DNA of 64,000 bases from Desulfobacteraceae bacterium UBA5616 (GTDB lineage: Bacteria > Desulfobacterota > Desulfobacteria > Desulfobacterales > UBA5616), in contig DIKO01000092.1 of the NCBI GenBank assembly GCA_002423615.1, forward strand, positions 1-64,000, written 5' to 3'. Shown here one piece after another: positions 56,471-64,000 of the stretch. The notes under the pieces were generated by a model, which was not told the DNA's origin, searched no databases, and saw only the letters and a list, made by a program, of their open reading frames with translations. Made by a program: the position numbers and the translations under genes. Every line of letters starts with the position of its first letter. Position 1 is the stretch's first letter.

Positions 56471-58546
56471 ATGGAAACCAAAATAGAAAAAATTCGAAAC
56501 ATCGGCATCAGCGCCCATATTGACGCCGGGAAAACCACGCTTACCGAAAGAATCCTCTTTTACACCCAGAAAATTCACTCTATTCATGATGTTAAGGGTA
56601 AAGACGGTGTCGGCGCGACCATGGATTTCATGGAGCTTGAAAAAGAGCGGGGTATTACCATCACTTCGGCGGCCACGAATATCAACTGGGACGGGTATGA
56701 GATCAACATCATCGATACGCCGGGGCATGTGGATTTCACCATTGAGGTCGAACGTTCCTTGAGGGTTCTGGACGGAGCAGTGCTGGTGCTGTGCTCCGTG
56801 GGCGGGGTTCAGTCCCAATCCATCACCGTGGACCACCAGATGGCCCGTTACGAAGTGCCTTGCCTGGCCTTTATCAATAAGTGCGACCGAAGCGGCGCCA
56901 ATCCTTTCCGGGTGATTGATCAACTCAGAGAAAAGCTGGGTCATAATGCCGTCGCCCTGCAGCTGCCCATCGGACTGGAGGCGGATTTAACCGGTCTGGT
57001 GGATCTGGTGTCCATGAAAGCGATTTATTTTGACGGGGATAGCGGCGAAATTCTCCGTTGGGCGGAAATCCCCGAATCCATGATGCCTGAGGTTCGGGAA
57101 AGACGGGAGGCACTGGTTGATGCCGCCTCAATGTTTTCGGATGAGCTCATGGAAGCGGCCCTTGAAGGCGATATCCCCGAAGACCTGCTGATCGAGGGTA
57201 TACGCAGGGGTGTTCTGAAGCGGGAACTGACTCCGGTTTTGATGGGTTCCGCCTATAAAAACAAAGGCGTTCAACCTCTCCTGAACGCCGTGACCAGTTA
57301 CCTGCCCAATCCGTCCGAAGTAAAAAACCAGGCCCTGGATATGGACAACAACAAAGAAAATGTCACACTTTCCAGCAAGGCTGATGATCCTCTGGTGGCC
57401 CTGGCATTCAAACTCGAGGATGGTCAGTATGGACAGCTCACCTATATACGGGTTTATCAGGGGACTCTATTTCGAGGAGCTGCAGCCAAAAATGTCAGAA
57501 CCGGCCAGAAATTTAAAATCGGCCGGGTGGTTCGCATGCATGCCGATATCATGGAAGAGATCCAAACCATCCCTGCCGGTCAGATCGGGGCGCTTTTCGG
57601 AATCGACTGCGCATCCGGCGATACTTTTGCAAGCCCCGAGCTTAATTTGAGCATGATCTCCATGTTTGTCCCGGATCCCGTCATCTCACTGGCCATTATT
57701 CCCAAAGACAACAAGTCACAGATCAATATGTCCAAGGCATTGAACCGCTTCACCAAGGAGGACCCGACCTTTAAAAGCTTCACCAACGAAGAGACCGGGG
57801 ATACCATTATTTCCGGTATGGGTGAACTCCACCTTGAGGTTTATGTCGAACGCATGAGACGGGAATACAATGCTTCCGTTGAAACCGGTGCTCCAAGAGT
57901 GGCCTATCGTGAAACCATATCCAAACGCTCCGAATTTGATTACATCCATAAAAAGCAGACCGGCGGATCGGGTCAGTACGCCCGTGTGGCCGGGTATATC
58001 GAACCCGTCGTGGGTGAAGAGTTCATTTTCGAAAACGAAGTAAAGGGGGGATCCGTTCCCACCCAGTATATTCCCGCCTGCGAAAAAGGATTCAGAAACT
58101 GCATGGTCAAGGGGCCCAAAATGGGGTTCCCTGTTTTCGGCGTCAAAGTTGTTTTAAACGATGGGGCATCACATGCCGTCGATTCTTCGGATATGGCGTT
58201 TCAGACGGCATCCCGCGCCGCATTTGTTGAAGCTTACGGAAAGGCCAAACCCGTCATTCACGAACCTATCATGAAGGTCGTCATTGAAACCCCGACGGAG
58301 TTTCAAGGTGCGGTCATGGGTTCTTTAAACCAGCGGCGGGGACTAATCGTTGGCTCCCAGGATGAAGGTACGTTCTCAATTATTGAAGCCCAGGTCCCCC
58401 TTTCAGAAATGTTCGGCTATTCGACCGTATTAAGATCGTTAACCCAGGGGCAGGCCCAGTTTACAATGGAGTTCTTCATTTACAAACAAGCGCCCCAGTC
58501 CATCGTGGATGAATTGGCAAAAAACGCGATGAAAGAAAAAAAATAG
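56471..58546 (+). CDS. Elongation factor G of the spd/mitochondrial EFG1 type
   Basis: GTPase of ribosomal translocation. All five G motifs are present ([26 protein letters not shown]) and five domains in 691 residues. It is not the canonical bacterial EF-G: the segment [38 protein letters not shown] and the [13 protein letters not shown] stretch match spdEFG1/mtEFG1, a group shared by spirochaetes, planctomycetes, some Deltaproteobacteria and mitochondria. A canonical fusA is probably elsewhere in the str operon. The ribosome binding site is weak and the leader is structured. Confidence 0.9.
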   Translation: METKIEKIRNIGISAHIDAGKTTLTERILFYTQKIHSIHDVKGKDGVGATMDFMELEKERGITITSAATNINWDGYEINIIDTPGHVDFTIEVERSLRVLDGAVLVLCSVGGVQSQSITVDHQMARYEVPCLAFINKCDRSGANPFRVIDQLREKLGHNAVALQLPIGLEADLTGLVDLVSMKAIYFDGDSGEILRWAEIPESMMPEVRERREALVDAASMFSDELMEAALEGDIPEDLLIEGIRRGVLKRELTPVLMGSAYKNKGVQPLLNAVTSYLPNPSEVKNQALDMDNNKENVTLSSKADDPLVALAFKLEDGQYGQLTYIRVYQGTLFRGAAAKNVRTGQKFKIGRVVRMHADIMEEIQTIPAGQIGALFGIDCASGDTFASPELNLSMISMFVPDPVISLAIIPKDNKSQINMSKALNRFTKEDPTFKSFTNEETGDTIISGMGELHLEVYVERMRREYNASVETGAPRVAYRETISKRSEFDYIHKKQTGGSGQYARVAGYIEPVVGEEFIFENEVKGGSVPTQYIPACEKGFRNCMVKGPKMGFPVFGVKVVLNDGASHAVDSSDMAFQTASRAAFVEAYGKAKPVIHEPIMKVVIETPTEFQGAVMGSLNQRRGLIVGSQDEGTFSIIEAQVPLSEMFGYSTVLRSLTQGQAQFTMEFFIYKQAPQSIVDELAKNAMKEKK

Positions 58547-58591
58547 CGCCTCCGGTGCGTAAAGGAATCAATCCGACAAAGGAGAATATAA

Positions 58592-59287
58592 ATGTCAAGC
58601 CAAACCGTTATCATTGCGAACCCGTTTGCCCGACTTGGAAACAATGTTGAAGACATCATTGAAAAAGGAGGATTCGGTGCGGTTCTGGCCAGGGCCGGTG
58701 TTGGAAAAACAGCCCTTCTGGTCCAGTTGGCGCTGAATCACATGCTTAGAAACCGGAACGTTCTTCACATCAGTTTAAAAGATCCCGTTGCCAAGATCAG
58801 CCTGTGGTACAAGGAAATATTCAACAACCTGGCCGAGCAGAACAAAGTGGGCAACGCCCAGGAGATCTGGGAATCCCTGCTTCCCCATCGGTTTATCATG
58901 ACCTTCAAGGTCGAAGGGTTCAGCGTGCCGAAACTGGAAGAGCGATTGACCGATCTTACGGAACAAAATGTCTTTTGTCCCGATCTGGTGATTATTGATG
59001 GACTTCCCTTTGATGAGAATGTGTCTGCCGTTTTGAACGATTTAAAGAAACTGCCGTGCCAAAAGATGAGTTTCTGGTTCGCCGTCACCACCCATCGTCA
59101 TGAAGCACCGGAAACATCGGCCATGCCGCCCCAGATGGTGCCCGTCGCGAACCTTTTCGACATCATTATCCAGCTCCGTCCCCATGAAAGGATGATCCAT
59201 GTGATATCGCTGAAAGGAAACACCTCGACGGACGAATCCCCGCTGATATTTGATCCCGCCGCCATGATCCTCAAAGAAAAAAGCTGA
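58592..59287 (+). CDS. RecA/KaiC-like P-loop protein behind EF-G, function unknown
   Basis: Residues about 30-42 form a Walker A loop (ARAGVGKTALLVQLA; the first Gly of the consensus is Ala), and PDLVIIDGLPF gives a Walker B strand ending in Asp. The spacing and the LHISLKDPVAKIS strand resemble RecA/KaiC/DnaB-type ATPases rather than AAA+. Length 231 aa, cytosolic, no zinc ribbon or extra domain. AAAGGAG lies before the ATG. It begins 45 bases after EF-G and is likely co-transcribed. I do not recognise a named family. Confidence 0.72.
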   Translation: MSSQTVIIANPFARLGNNVEDIIEKGGFGAVLARAGVGKTALLVQLALNHMLRNRNVLHISLKDPVAKISLWYKEIFNNLAEQNKVGNAQEIWESLLPHRFIMTFKVEGFSVPKLEERLTDLTEQNVFCPDLVIIDGLPFDENVSAVLNDLKKLPCQKMSFWFAVTTHRHEAPETSAMPPQMVPVANLFDIIIQLRPHERMIHVISLKGNTSTDESPLIFDPAAMILKEKS

Positions 59288-59461
59288 TGAGAATTACCCT
59301 GAATAGGGTGAAAGGCTGACGGCGGTTTTTCGGTTCCTGAAACCTTTTTAGCTCTTGAATCTCGGGTCATTCCATCGTATGTCTTTCTTCGGATATAACC
59401 CTGACGATCTGTTTTTTCGGGTTATCAGAACAACCTTAGGCAATTCAACAGGAGAGTTTAA

Positions 59462-60748
59462 ATGACCGGACAGGAGTCATTGCTGGGAGATATTCGCATC
59501 CTTGATCTCACCGGCGAATCAGGTGTTTACTGTACAAAGCTTCTTGCGGATCTCGGAGCCGATGTACTTCGCATCGAACCGCCCGGGGGGCACCCCATGA
59601 GAAACAAAGGGCCTTTTGTCCATGACGCGGTCGATCCGGAAAAGAGCCTTTACTGGTTTCACTTCAACACCAGCAAGCGAGGCATCACACTGGATCTGGA
59701 AAATGCCGACGGTCGTGAAATTTTTAAAAAACTGGTCAAAACCGCGGATGTGCTCGTGGAAACCTTCCACCCCGGCTATCTGGATAAAATCGGTATCGGC
59801 TATTCCGTATTGAAAACAATCAACCCGAATCTGGTCCATACGGCCATCACCCCCTTTGGTCAAACCGGGCCCTATCGTGATTTTTTGGGACCCGATATTG
59901 TGGCCCAGGCCATGGGCGGGTTGATGTTCCTTGCCGGTTTTCCCGAAGACCCGCCTTACAAACTGGGTTGCTCGCAGGCGTATCACAGCGCTTCGGTTCA
60001 TGCCGCTGCGGGAACCATGATCGCGCTGTATGCCAGGGATGATATCGGAATGGGCCAGTTTGTGGATGTTTCACTTCAGGAATCCGTTCTCATGTCCCTG
60101 GAAACCGCCATGCAGCACTATGACATGAGAAAGGAAATCCGCCAGCGAATCGGCCGCGAAGAACCGGTAGTACCCGGAATCGGGCTTTATCCCTGCAAGG
60201 ACGGATACGTATTTTCCTATGTCGTTGCCGGATTCGGTGCGGGCTGGGATGAAATCATCCGATGGCTGGACAATGAAGGGATGGCGGGTGACCTGAAAGA
60301 TGAAAAATGGAACGAGGTGTGGGAAACCATCACCAATTACAAACAACTGGTCGCATTAGGCAACAATCCCGCCAAACTGATGGCCATGCTGGAACAGTTT
60401 TACCACATCAGCGGCATTTTGAAAGCGTTTCTGGCCACCAGGACAAAGCAGCAGATATTCGACGAAGCGGCGGAAAGAAGAATCATGATCAACCCCGTCC
60501 AGAATGCAAAGGACCTTGTGGAAAGCCCGCAACTCAATGCCCTGGAATTTTTCAGCACTGTGGAACATCCGGAACTGGGCATGACCCTGAAATATCCCGG
60601 AGCGCCCTATTATCACATATCGGACACCCCATGGCGGATATCGCGACGCGCTCCTCTTTCAGGGGAGCACAATACCGAAATTTATGAAAAAGAACTGGGA
60701 TTGACCCGGGAAGAGCTGCTGATTCTGAAAAACGAAGGGGCCATTTAG
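59462..60748 (+). CDS. Family III CoA-transferase (CaiB/BaiF), catalytic-Asp subunit
   Basis: Transfers CoA between carboxylic acids through an Asp-CoA anhydride. N-terminal RILDLTGESGVYCTKLLADLGADV(I) type segment, TSKRGITLDLE, and FGQTGPYRDFLGPDIVAQAMGG with the catalytic Asp145 are complete. Length 428 aa. A paralogue follows after 11 bases, so the two probably form a heteromer, as in benzylsuccinate CoA-transferase BbsEF. The actual substrates are unknown. Confidence 0.9.
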   Translation: MTGQESLLGDIRILDLTGESGVYCTKLLADLGADVLRIEPPGGHPMRNKGPFVHDAVDPEKSLYWFHFNTSKRGITLDLENADGREIFKKLVKTADVLVETFHPGYLDKIGIGYSVLKTINPNLVHTAITPFGQTGPYRDFLGPDIVAQAMGGLMFLAGFPEDPPYKLGCSQAYHSASVHAAAGTMIALYARDDIGMGQFVDVSLQESVLMSLETAMQHYDMRKEIRQRIGREEPVVPGIGLYPCKDGYVFSYVVAGFGAGWDEIIRWLDNEGMAGDLKDEKWNEVWETITNYKQLVALGNNPAKLMAMLEQFYHISGILKAFLATRTKQQIFDEAAERRIMINPVQNAKDLVESPQLNALEFFSTVEHPELGMTLKYPGAPYYHISDTPWRISRRAPLSGEHNTEIYEKELGLTREELLILKNEGAI

Positions 60749-60759
60749 GAGGGGAAAAA

Positions 60760-62052
60760 ATGACGGACAGGAAACTGCCTTTTGCGGGCATCAGGGTATG
60801 TGACTTCTCGTGGTTCGCCGCATCTCCGGTGGCGACCAAGCTGCTGGCCGACCATGGCGCCGAGGTGATCAAAATGGAATCGTCCTCTCATCCCGACGGC
60901 ATCCGGTTGTCCAATCCCAAAACGCCGGGACTGGAGGACGTCAGTTTTAATGCCAGCGGATGGTTTAACAACATGAACACATCCAAATTGTGCATGGGGC
61001 TGAACCTGGCAAACCCCAGGGCCAGGGAAGTCTACGACCGCCTCATCATGGTGAGCGATATTGTAATCGAGAATTTCTCCCCCCGGGTTAAAGACCGGAT
61101 GGGGCTCAATTATGAGGATTATGCCAAAATCAAACCGGATTTAATATGGATCGATCAGCCCATGCAGGGGCTGAAAGGCCCGCACCGGAACCGTGCCGGG
61201 TTCGGTGCCGTCATAACGCCTCTCGGCGGCTTGAGCCACTTGTCCGGTTATCCCCATCGCCATCCCATCGGCACGGGCACCAACTATACCGATTATGTCA
61301 TAAACCCGGGGCATCTGGCCATAGCCATCATCGGCGCGTTGAGACGCCGACGTAAAACCGGGAAAGGCCAGCACATCGTCATGGCCCAGGTGGCCTCGGC
61401 GGCGGCCATTCTCGAGACTGCCGTTCTGGATTACACGGTCAACGATCGAATTCAGGAAAGAACGGGCAACCGTACTTCCGATGCCGCGCCCCATGGCTGT
61501 TACCCCTGCAAGGGCGAGGACAGGGAATGCACCGTAATGACAAGCCTCGGACCTGCAGCGTCCAAAAAAAATAACCGCTGGTGTGTCATCGCCGTAACCA
61601 CCGATGAACAATGGAATTCCTTTTGTCATGTATTGGGAAATCCCCCTTGGACAAAAGAGGATAAATTTTCAACGCTTTTAGCCAGAAAACAAAATGAAGA
61701 CGAACTGGACGCAATGGTGGGGGATTGGACAAAATCCAGAACGCCGGAAGATATCATGATGACCCTCCAGCACGCAGGAGTCCCGGCAGGGGTGGTACAG
61801 GACGCTGAAGACATTCTGGTCCATGACCCCCAGCTAAGATCCAGGGGTTACTATGTTTATCTGGATCACTGCGAAACCGGGAACAGCGCTTACGACGGCT
61901 TTGCTTTTAAATTGTCCGAGACCCCGGGTGTACTTTCCCGTCCCGCGCCCAGGATCGGTGAGCACACGGAGCACGTGTGCAAAAACATTCTCGGAATGAC
62001 GGAGGATGAAATCGACATGCTGGTGGTCGAGGAAGTGCTGGAAATCGGCTGA
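60760..62052 (+). CDS. Family III CoA-transferase paralogue lacking the catalytic Asp
   Basis: CaiB/BaiF fold, 430 aa, with RVCDFSWFAASPVATKLLADHGAEV, NTSKLCMGLNL and IVIENFSPRVKDRMGL. At the site aligned with Asp145 of its neighbour it reads AGFGAVITPLGG, so Gly149 replaces the nucleophile. It therefore should not form the acyl anhydride itself and may be a structural or CoA-binding partner. AGGAGG precedes the ATG. A bidirectional terminator follows the gene. Confidence 0.88.
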   Translation: MTDRKLPFAGIRVCDFSWFAASPVATKLLADHGAEVIKMESSSHPDGIRLSNPKTPGLEDVSFNASGWFNNMNTSKLCMGLNLANPRAREVYDRLIMVSDIVIENFSPRVKDRMGLNYEDYAKIKPDLIWIDQPMQGLKGPHRNRAGFGAVITPLGGLSHLSGYPHRHPIGTGTNYTDYVINPGHLAIAIIGALRRRRKTGKGQHIVMAQVASAAAILETAVLDYTVNDRIQERTGNRTSDAAPHGCYPCKGEDRECTVMTSLGPAASKKNNRWCVIAVTTDEQWNSFCHVLGNPPWTKEDKFSTLLARKQNEDELDAMVGDWTKSRTPEDIMMTLQHAGVPAGVVQDAEDILVHDPQLRSRGYYVYLDHCETGNSAYDGFAFKLSETPGVLSRPAPRIGEHTEHVCKNILGMTEDEIDMLVVEEVLEIG

Positions 62053-62056
62053 GCCG

Positions 62057-62092
62057 AAAACCGGGAATCGGCAACGGCTTTTTCCCGGTTTT
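62057..62092. terminator. Bidirectional rho-independent terminator
   Basis: AAAACCGGGAA (62057-62067) and TTCCCGGTTTT (62082-62092) form a perfect 11-base stem flanked by A/T bases on both sides, between the convergent CoA-transferase and xthA genes. Confidence 0.75.
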
Positions 62093-62113
62093 GTTAAAAA
62101 TGCTTGAACCGAC

Positions 62114-62908
62114 CTAATTTTCAGGCGCCAGAACCACTTCTATGGGGCAATGGTCGGAACCCGTCACGGAATCGTGAATCCGTGAATCCCGTATCCGTTC
62201 CCGCTGAATCAAATCCCTGGTAACGAAGAAGTAGTCGATGCGCCACCCGACATTTTTCGCCCTTGCATTGAACCGGTATGTCCACCATGAATATTTGACC
62301 GTATCCGGGTAAAGATGCCTGAAAACGTCGACATATCCCTCCGATACAATCCTGTCGAGCCAATCCCGCTCGACCCTCAAAAACCCCGAATACTTTTCAT
62401 TGGCCTTGGGATTTTTAAGATCGATCTCATTGTGCGCCGTATTGTAATCACCGCAAATGATCAGGCTTTTTCCGTTGTTTTTGTATTGTTCGACGTATGA
62501 GAAAAAGTCCCTGTAAAAATCGAGTTTATACTGGAGCCGTTCATCACTCATCTGGCCATTCGGGAAATACACATTAAAAAAGATGAAATCCTCAAATTCC
62601 AGCTCGAGTATTCGTCCTTCATCATCGTATTTCGGAACGCCGATCCCGTACCGGATGCGATTAGGTCTGATTTTTGTGTAAACGCCGACGCCGCTGTATC
62701 CTTTTTTAAGTATGGAATGTGACCAGAAGGATTCATACCCCTCAATGGTATTCATTTCCGGAGTGAGTTTGGAAGACTGAAGCTTGGTTTCCTGAACAGC
62801 GAAAATATCGGCGTTCAGTTTTTTAAAAGCATCCAGAAATCCTTTCTTCATGACCCCGGTCATTCCATTGACGTTCCAGGAAACCAGTTTTATATCGTCA
62901 TTTTTCAT
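62114..62908 (-). CDS. xthA: Exodeoxyribonuclease III / AP endonuclease
   Basis: Mg-dependent AP endonuclease and 3'-5' exonuclease of base excision repair. LVSWNVNGM, IFAVQETKL (metal Glu), CGDYNTAHNEIDL, GWRIDYFFV and GSDHCPIEV (catalytic His/Asp) are all present. Length 264 aa is normal. It follows nth on the same strand after 39 bases, so the glycosylase and AP endonuclease are made together. Confidence 0.96.
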   Translation of the reverse strand: MKNDDIKLVSWNVNGMTGVMKKGFLDAFKKLNADIFAVQETKLQSSKLTPEMNTIEGYESFWSHSILKKGYSGVGVYTKIRPNRIRYGIGVPKYDDEGRILELEFEDFIFFNVYFPNGQMSDERLQYKLDFYRDFFSYVEQYKNNGKSLIICGDYNTAHNEIDLKNPKANEKYSGFLRVERDWLDRIVSEGYVDVFRHLYPDTVKYSWWTYRFNARAKNVGWRIDYFFVTRDLIQRERIRDSRIHDSVTGSDHCPIEVVLAPEN

Positions 62909-62947
62909 CTTTCCTCAATTTCTCGATGCCGGTCATCCGGTTTATGG

Positions 62948-63604
62948 CTATCTGGAACGGATGACGCCGATTTTTGGGCATATATCCGCTACCGTACAGG
63001 TGCTGCAGAAAGGGGAAACAGGCCTGCACACGGTCTGACCGAATGACACCAGCAGTTCATTATATTTGATCCAGTATTTTCGGGGAAGTTTTTCCCGCAG
63101 GGCGAATTCCGTTTTTTCGGGAGTTTTGGTGTTCACATAGCCGATCCGGTTGCTGATGCGGTGGACATGCGTGTCCACGCAGACCGCAGGGACCTTGAAT
63201 CCCTCGGTCATGACCAGGTTGGCGGTTTTTCTGCCCACCCCCGGCAGGGTCAGAAGTTCATCCAGACTGTCGGGGACCCGGCCGCCGTATTGTTCAATGA
63301 GAATCCGGCTGATGGAAAGAAGCCGTTTGGCCTTGGTCGGGTAAAACCCTACAGGATAAATCAATTTTTTCAGGATCGCTTCATCGAGGTTGACCAGATC
63401 CTCCGGAGTTTTGGCAACCTGAAACAGCCTGTGGGCGGCCTCGGCGGTAACTTCATCTTTGGTCCTTAAGGAGAGCACGGTTGAAACGAGAATTTCAAAT
63501 GGGGTGGCCCCTCTTTCAGAGATGAAGGTTATAACCGGGGCTTTGGATTTTTTTCTGCTTTGGGTAAGTTTTTTGATAAACAGCTCGATATCGATCGGCT
63601 TCAA
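62948..63604 (-). CDS. nth: Endonuclease III
   Basis: DNA glycosylase/AP lyase for oxidised pyrimidines. The helix-hairpin-helix LPGVGRKTANLV carries the catalytic Lys, VDTHVHRISNR the catalytic Asp, and the [4Fe-4S] ligands are C-x6-C-x2-C-x5-C near the C-terminus (CRPVSPFCSTCTVADIC). Length 218 aa is normal. Co-directional with xthA. Confidence 0.96.
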   Translation of the reverse strand: MKPIDIELFIKKLTQSRKKSKAPVITFISERGATPFEILVSTVLSLRTKDEVTAEAAHRLFQVAKTPEDLVNLDEAILKKLIYPVGFYPTKAKRLLSISRILIEQYGGRVPDSLDELLTLPGVGRKTANLVMTEGFKVPAVCVDTHVHRISNRIGYVNTKTPEKTEFALREKLPRKYWIKYNELLVSFGQTVCRPVSPFCSTCTVADICPKIGVIRSR

Positions 63605-63670
63605 ATCAAAATTCCTCTTGGAAACTGAGTAGACAGATAAATGCGCCTGCGACGGAAGTTCGGCTTAAAG

Positions 63671-63722
63671 CCCGATTGTTCGGCAGGTGCATTTCACCAA
63701 TGATGCCGGATGAACAATCGGG
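63671..63722. repeat. Nested inverted repeat (cruciform/hairpin) downstream of the cytochrome gene
   Basis: CCCGATTGTTC (63671-63681) and GAACAATCGGG (63712-63722) are perfectly complementary. Inside, GGCA/TGCC (63682-63685, 63704-63707) and GGTG/CACC (63686-63689, 63695-63698) continue the stem to a 5-base loop. It lies between nth and the cytochrome gene. It could be a transcription terminator, although no strong T-run follows on either strand, an mRNA 3' stabiliser or a REP-like dispersed element. Confidence 0.6.
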
Positions 63723-63753
63723 ATGGACAACAAAAAGGAATTCCCCGCTCAAG

Positions 63754-64000
63754 CTAATTTTTCGGATGACATTCAACACAACCGGTGGGACCGGTTTTGG
63801 GCAGACTTTCCTTAAGATTTTGTTTGGACATTTCGAGCTTTTCGTTGGCTTCCTTAATATCCTTGTGGCAAACGATACACAGGTTGTGGTAGGCGATTTT
63901 AAAATAGCGGTAGGCTTCGTCCTTATTCGTCTTCAAAAGTGAAGTTGAGGAATCGTGGCAACCCGATGCCCTGCAGCCGAGGTCTTCGGAATTCCCATTC
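63754..64000 (-). CDS. Class III-type multihaem cytochrome c, partial (5' end outside window)
   Basis: The frame runs off the right edge. In the visible 81 residues there are three haem sites: CRASGCH (CxxxxCH), CIVCH and CVECH (CxxCH), with spaced additional His (AYHN, SGCHD). The CxxxxCH form is characteristic of cytochrome c3 and related periplasmic carriers of sulfate reducers. A TTG at 63936 is not the start, since coding with a haem motif continues upstream. An N-terminal signal peptide should lie beyond the window. Confidence 0.8.
   Translation of the reverse strand, partial: NGNSEDLGCRASGCHDSSTSLLKTNKDEAYRYFKIAYHNLCIVCHKDIKEANEKLEMSKQNLKESLPKTGPTGCVECHPKN

Noticed and set aside
59395..59425. 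ATAACCC/GGGTTAT inverted repeat upstream of the CoA-transferase pair as an operator
   Set aside because: The 17-base gap with a T-run makes a protein site unlikely, and a 7-base stem is too short to claim as a functional hairpin without comparison.
1..64000. CRISPR arrays, insertion sequences, phage or toxin-antitoxin genes
   Set aside because: No regularly spaced repeats, transposases, integrases or recognisable defence genes were seen on either strand.

Overview
The window reads as a chromosomal segment of a sulfate-reducing (or closely related) Desulfobacterota bacterium, most like the Desulfobacterales. The evidence is indirect but consistent. There is a class III (c3-like) multihaem cytochrome with both CxxCH and CxxxxCH haem sites at the right edge, a poly-Cys/4Fe-4S protein, many acyl-CoA enzymes (three crotonases, two family III CoA-transferases, an ADP-forming acyl-CoA synthetase-like subunit, a CoA-transferase/GNAT fusion), a C4-dicarboxylate-type TRAP transporter, LarB, and a spirochaete/mitochondrial-type EF-G. 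The genome is Gram-negative (KdsB, an outer-membrane barrel, Lgt/LspA). I see no phage, IS element, CRISPR array or rRNA. Most of the window is core chromosome with several lineage-specific genes.

Layout. 0.1-3.2 kb: a small unknown protein, a large secreted lipoprotein and an outer-membrane barrel. 3.2-8.2 kb (minus): crotonase, uvrA, manA. 8.4-12.1 kb (plus): queE, queC and two unknown proteins, one with a degenerate DUF89-like core. 12.1-15.1 kb (minus): a helicase with a C-terminal DEDD exonuclease domain, equivalent to Bacillus MrfA and MrfB joined in one chain. 15.3-18.6 kb: a DUF21/CBS membrane protein, an Fe-S protein with an unusually clear promoter/operator, and a pseudouridine synthase. 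18.6-22.0 kb (minus): glycogen phosphorylase followed by a STAS antagonist/RsbW kinase pair. 22.2-24.5 kb: a broken acyltransferase, efp and an orphan TrpF-like protein. 24.6-29 kb: guaA, a coiled-coil membrane protein, kdsB, larB. 28.7-35 kb (minus): secA-clpS-clpA-aat-HIT, a cluster for N-degron proteolysis. 35-37.3 kb: folD and argC.

37.4-41.1 kb (plus): a TRAP transporter (dctPQM) with a crotonase in the same operon. 41.1-49.1 kb (minus): rmlD, then ileS-lspA-lgt-holA-pyk with overlapping or closely spaced genes. 49.5 kb: tRNA-Leu(UAA). 49.8-56.2 kb: a PilZ protein, acyl-CoA enzymes, a Nudix hydrolase and an Smr-domain protein. 56.2-59.3 kb: a highly structured leader, an EF-G of the spd/mtEFG1 type, and a small RecA/KaiC-like P-loop protein. 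59.5-62.1 kb: a pair of family III CoA-transferases of which only the first keeps the catalytic Asp. 62.1-63.6 kb (minus): nth and xthA. 63.75-64 kb: the end of the multihaem cytochrome.

The clearest functional groupings are ClpS-ClpA-Aat (creation, recognition and degradation of Leu/Phe N-degrons), QueE-QueC (7-deazaguanine synthesis), LspA-Lgt (lipoprotein maturation), Nth-XthA (base excision), the CoA-transferase pair, and the TRAP transporter with its crotonase. The least explained are the 605-residue DUF89-like protein, the TrpF-like orphan, the P-loop protein behind EF-G, the structured EF-G leader and the TetR-like operator in the Fe-S gene promoter. All assignments come from reading the sequence; no database search was run.
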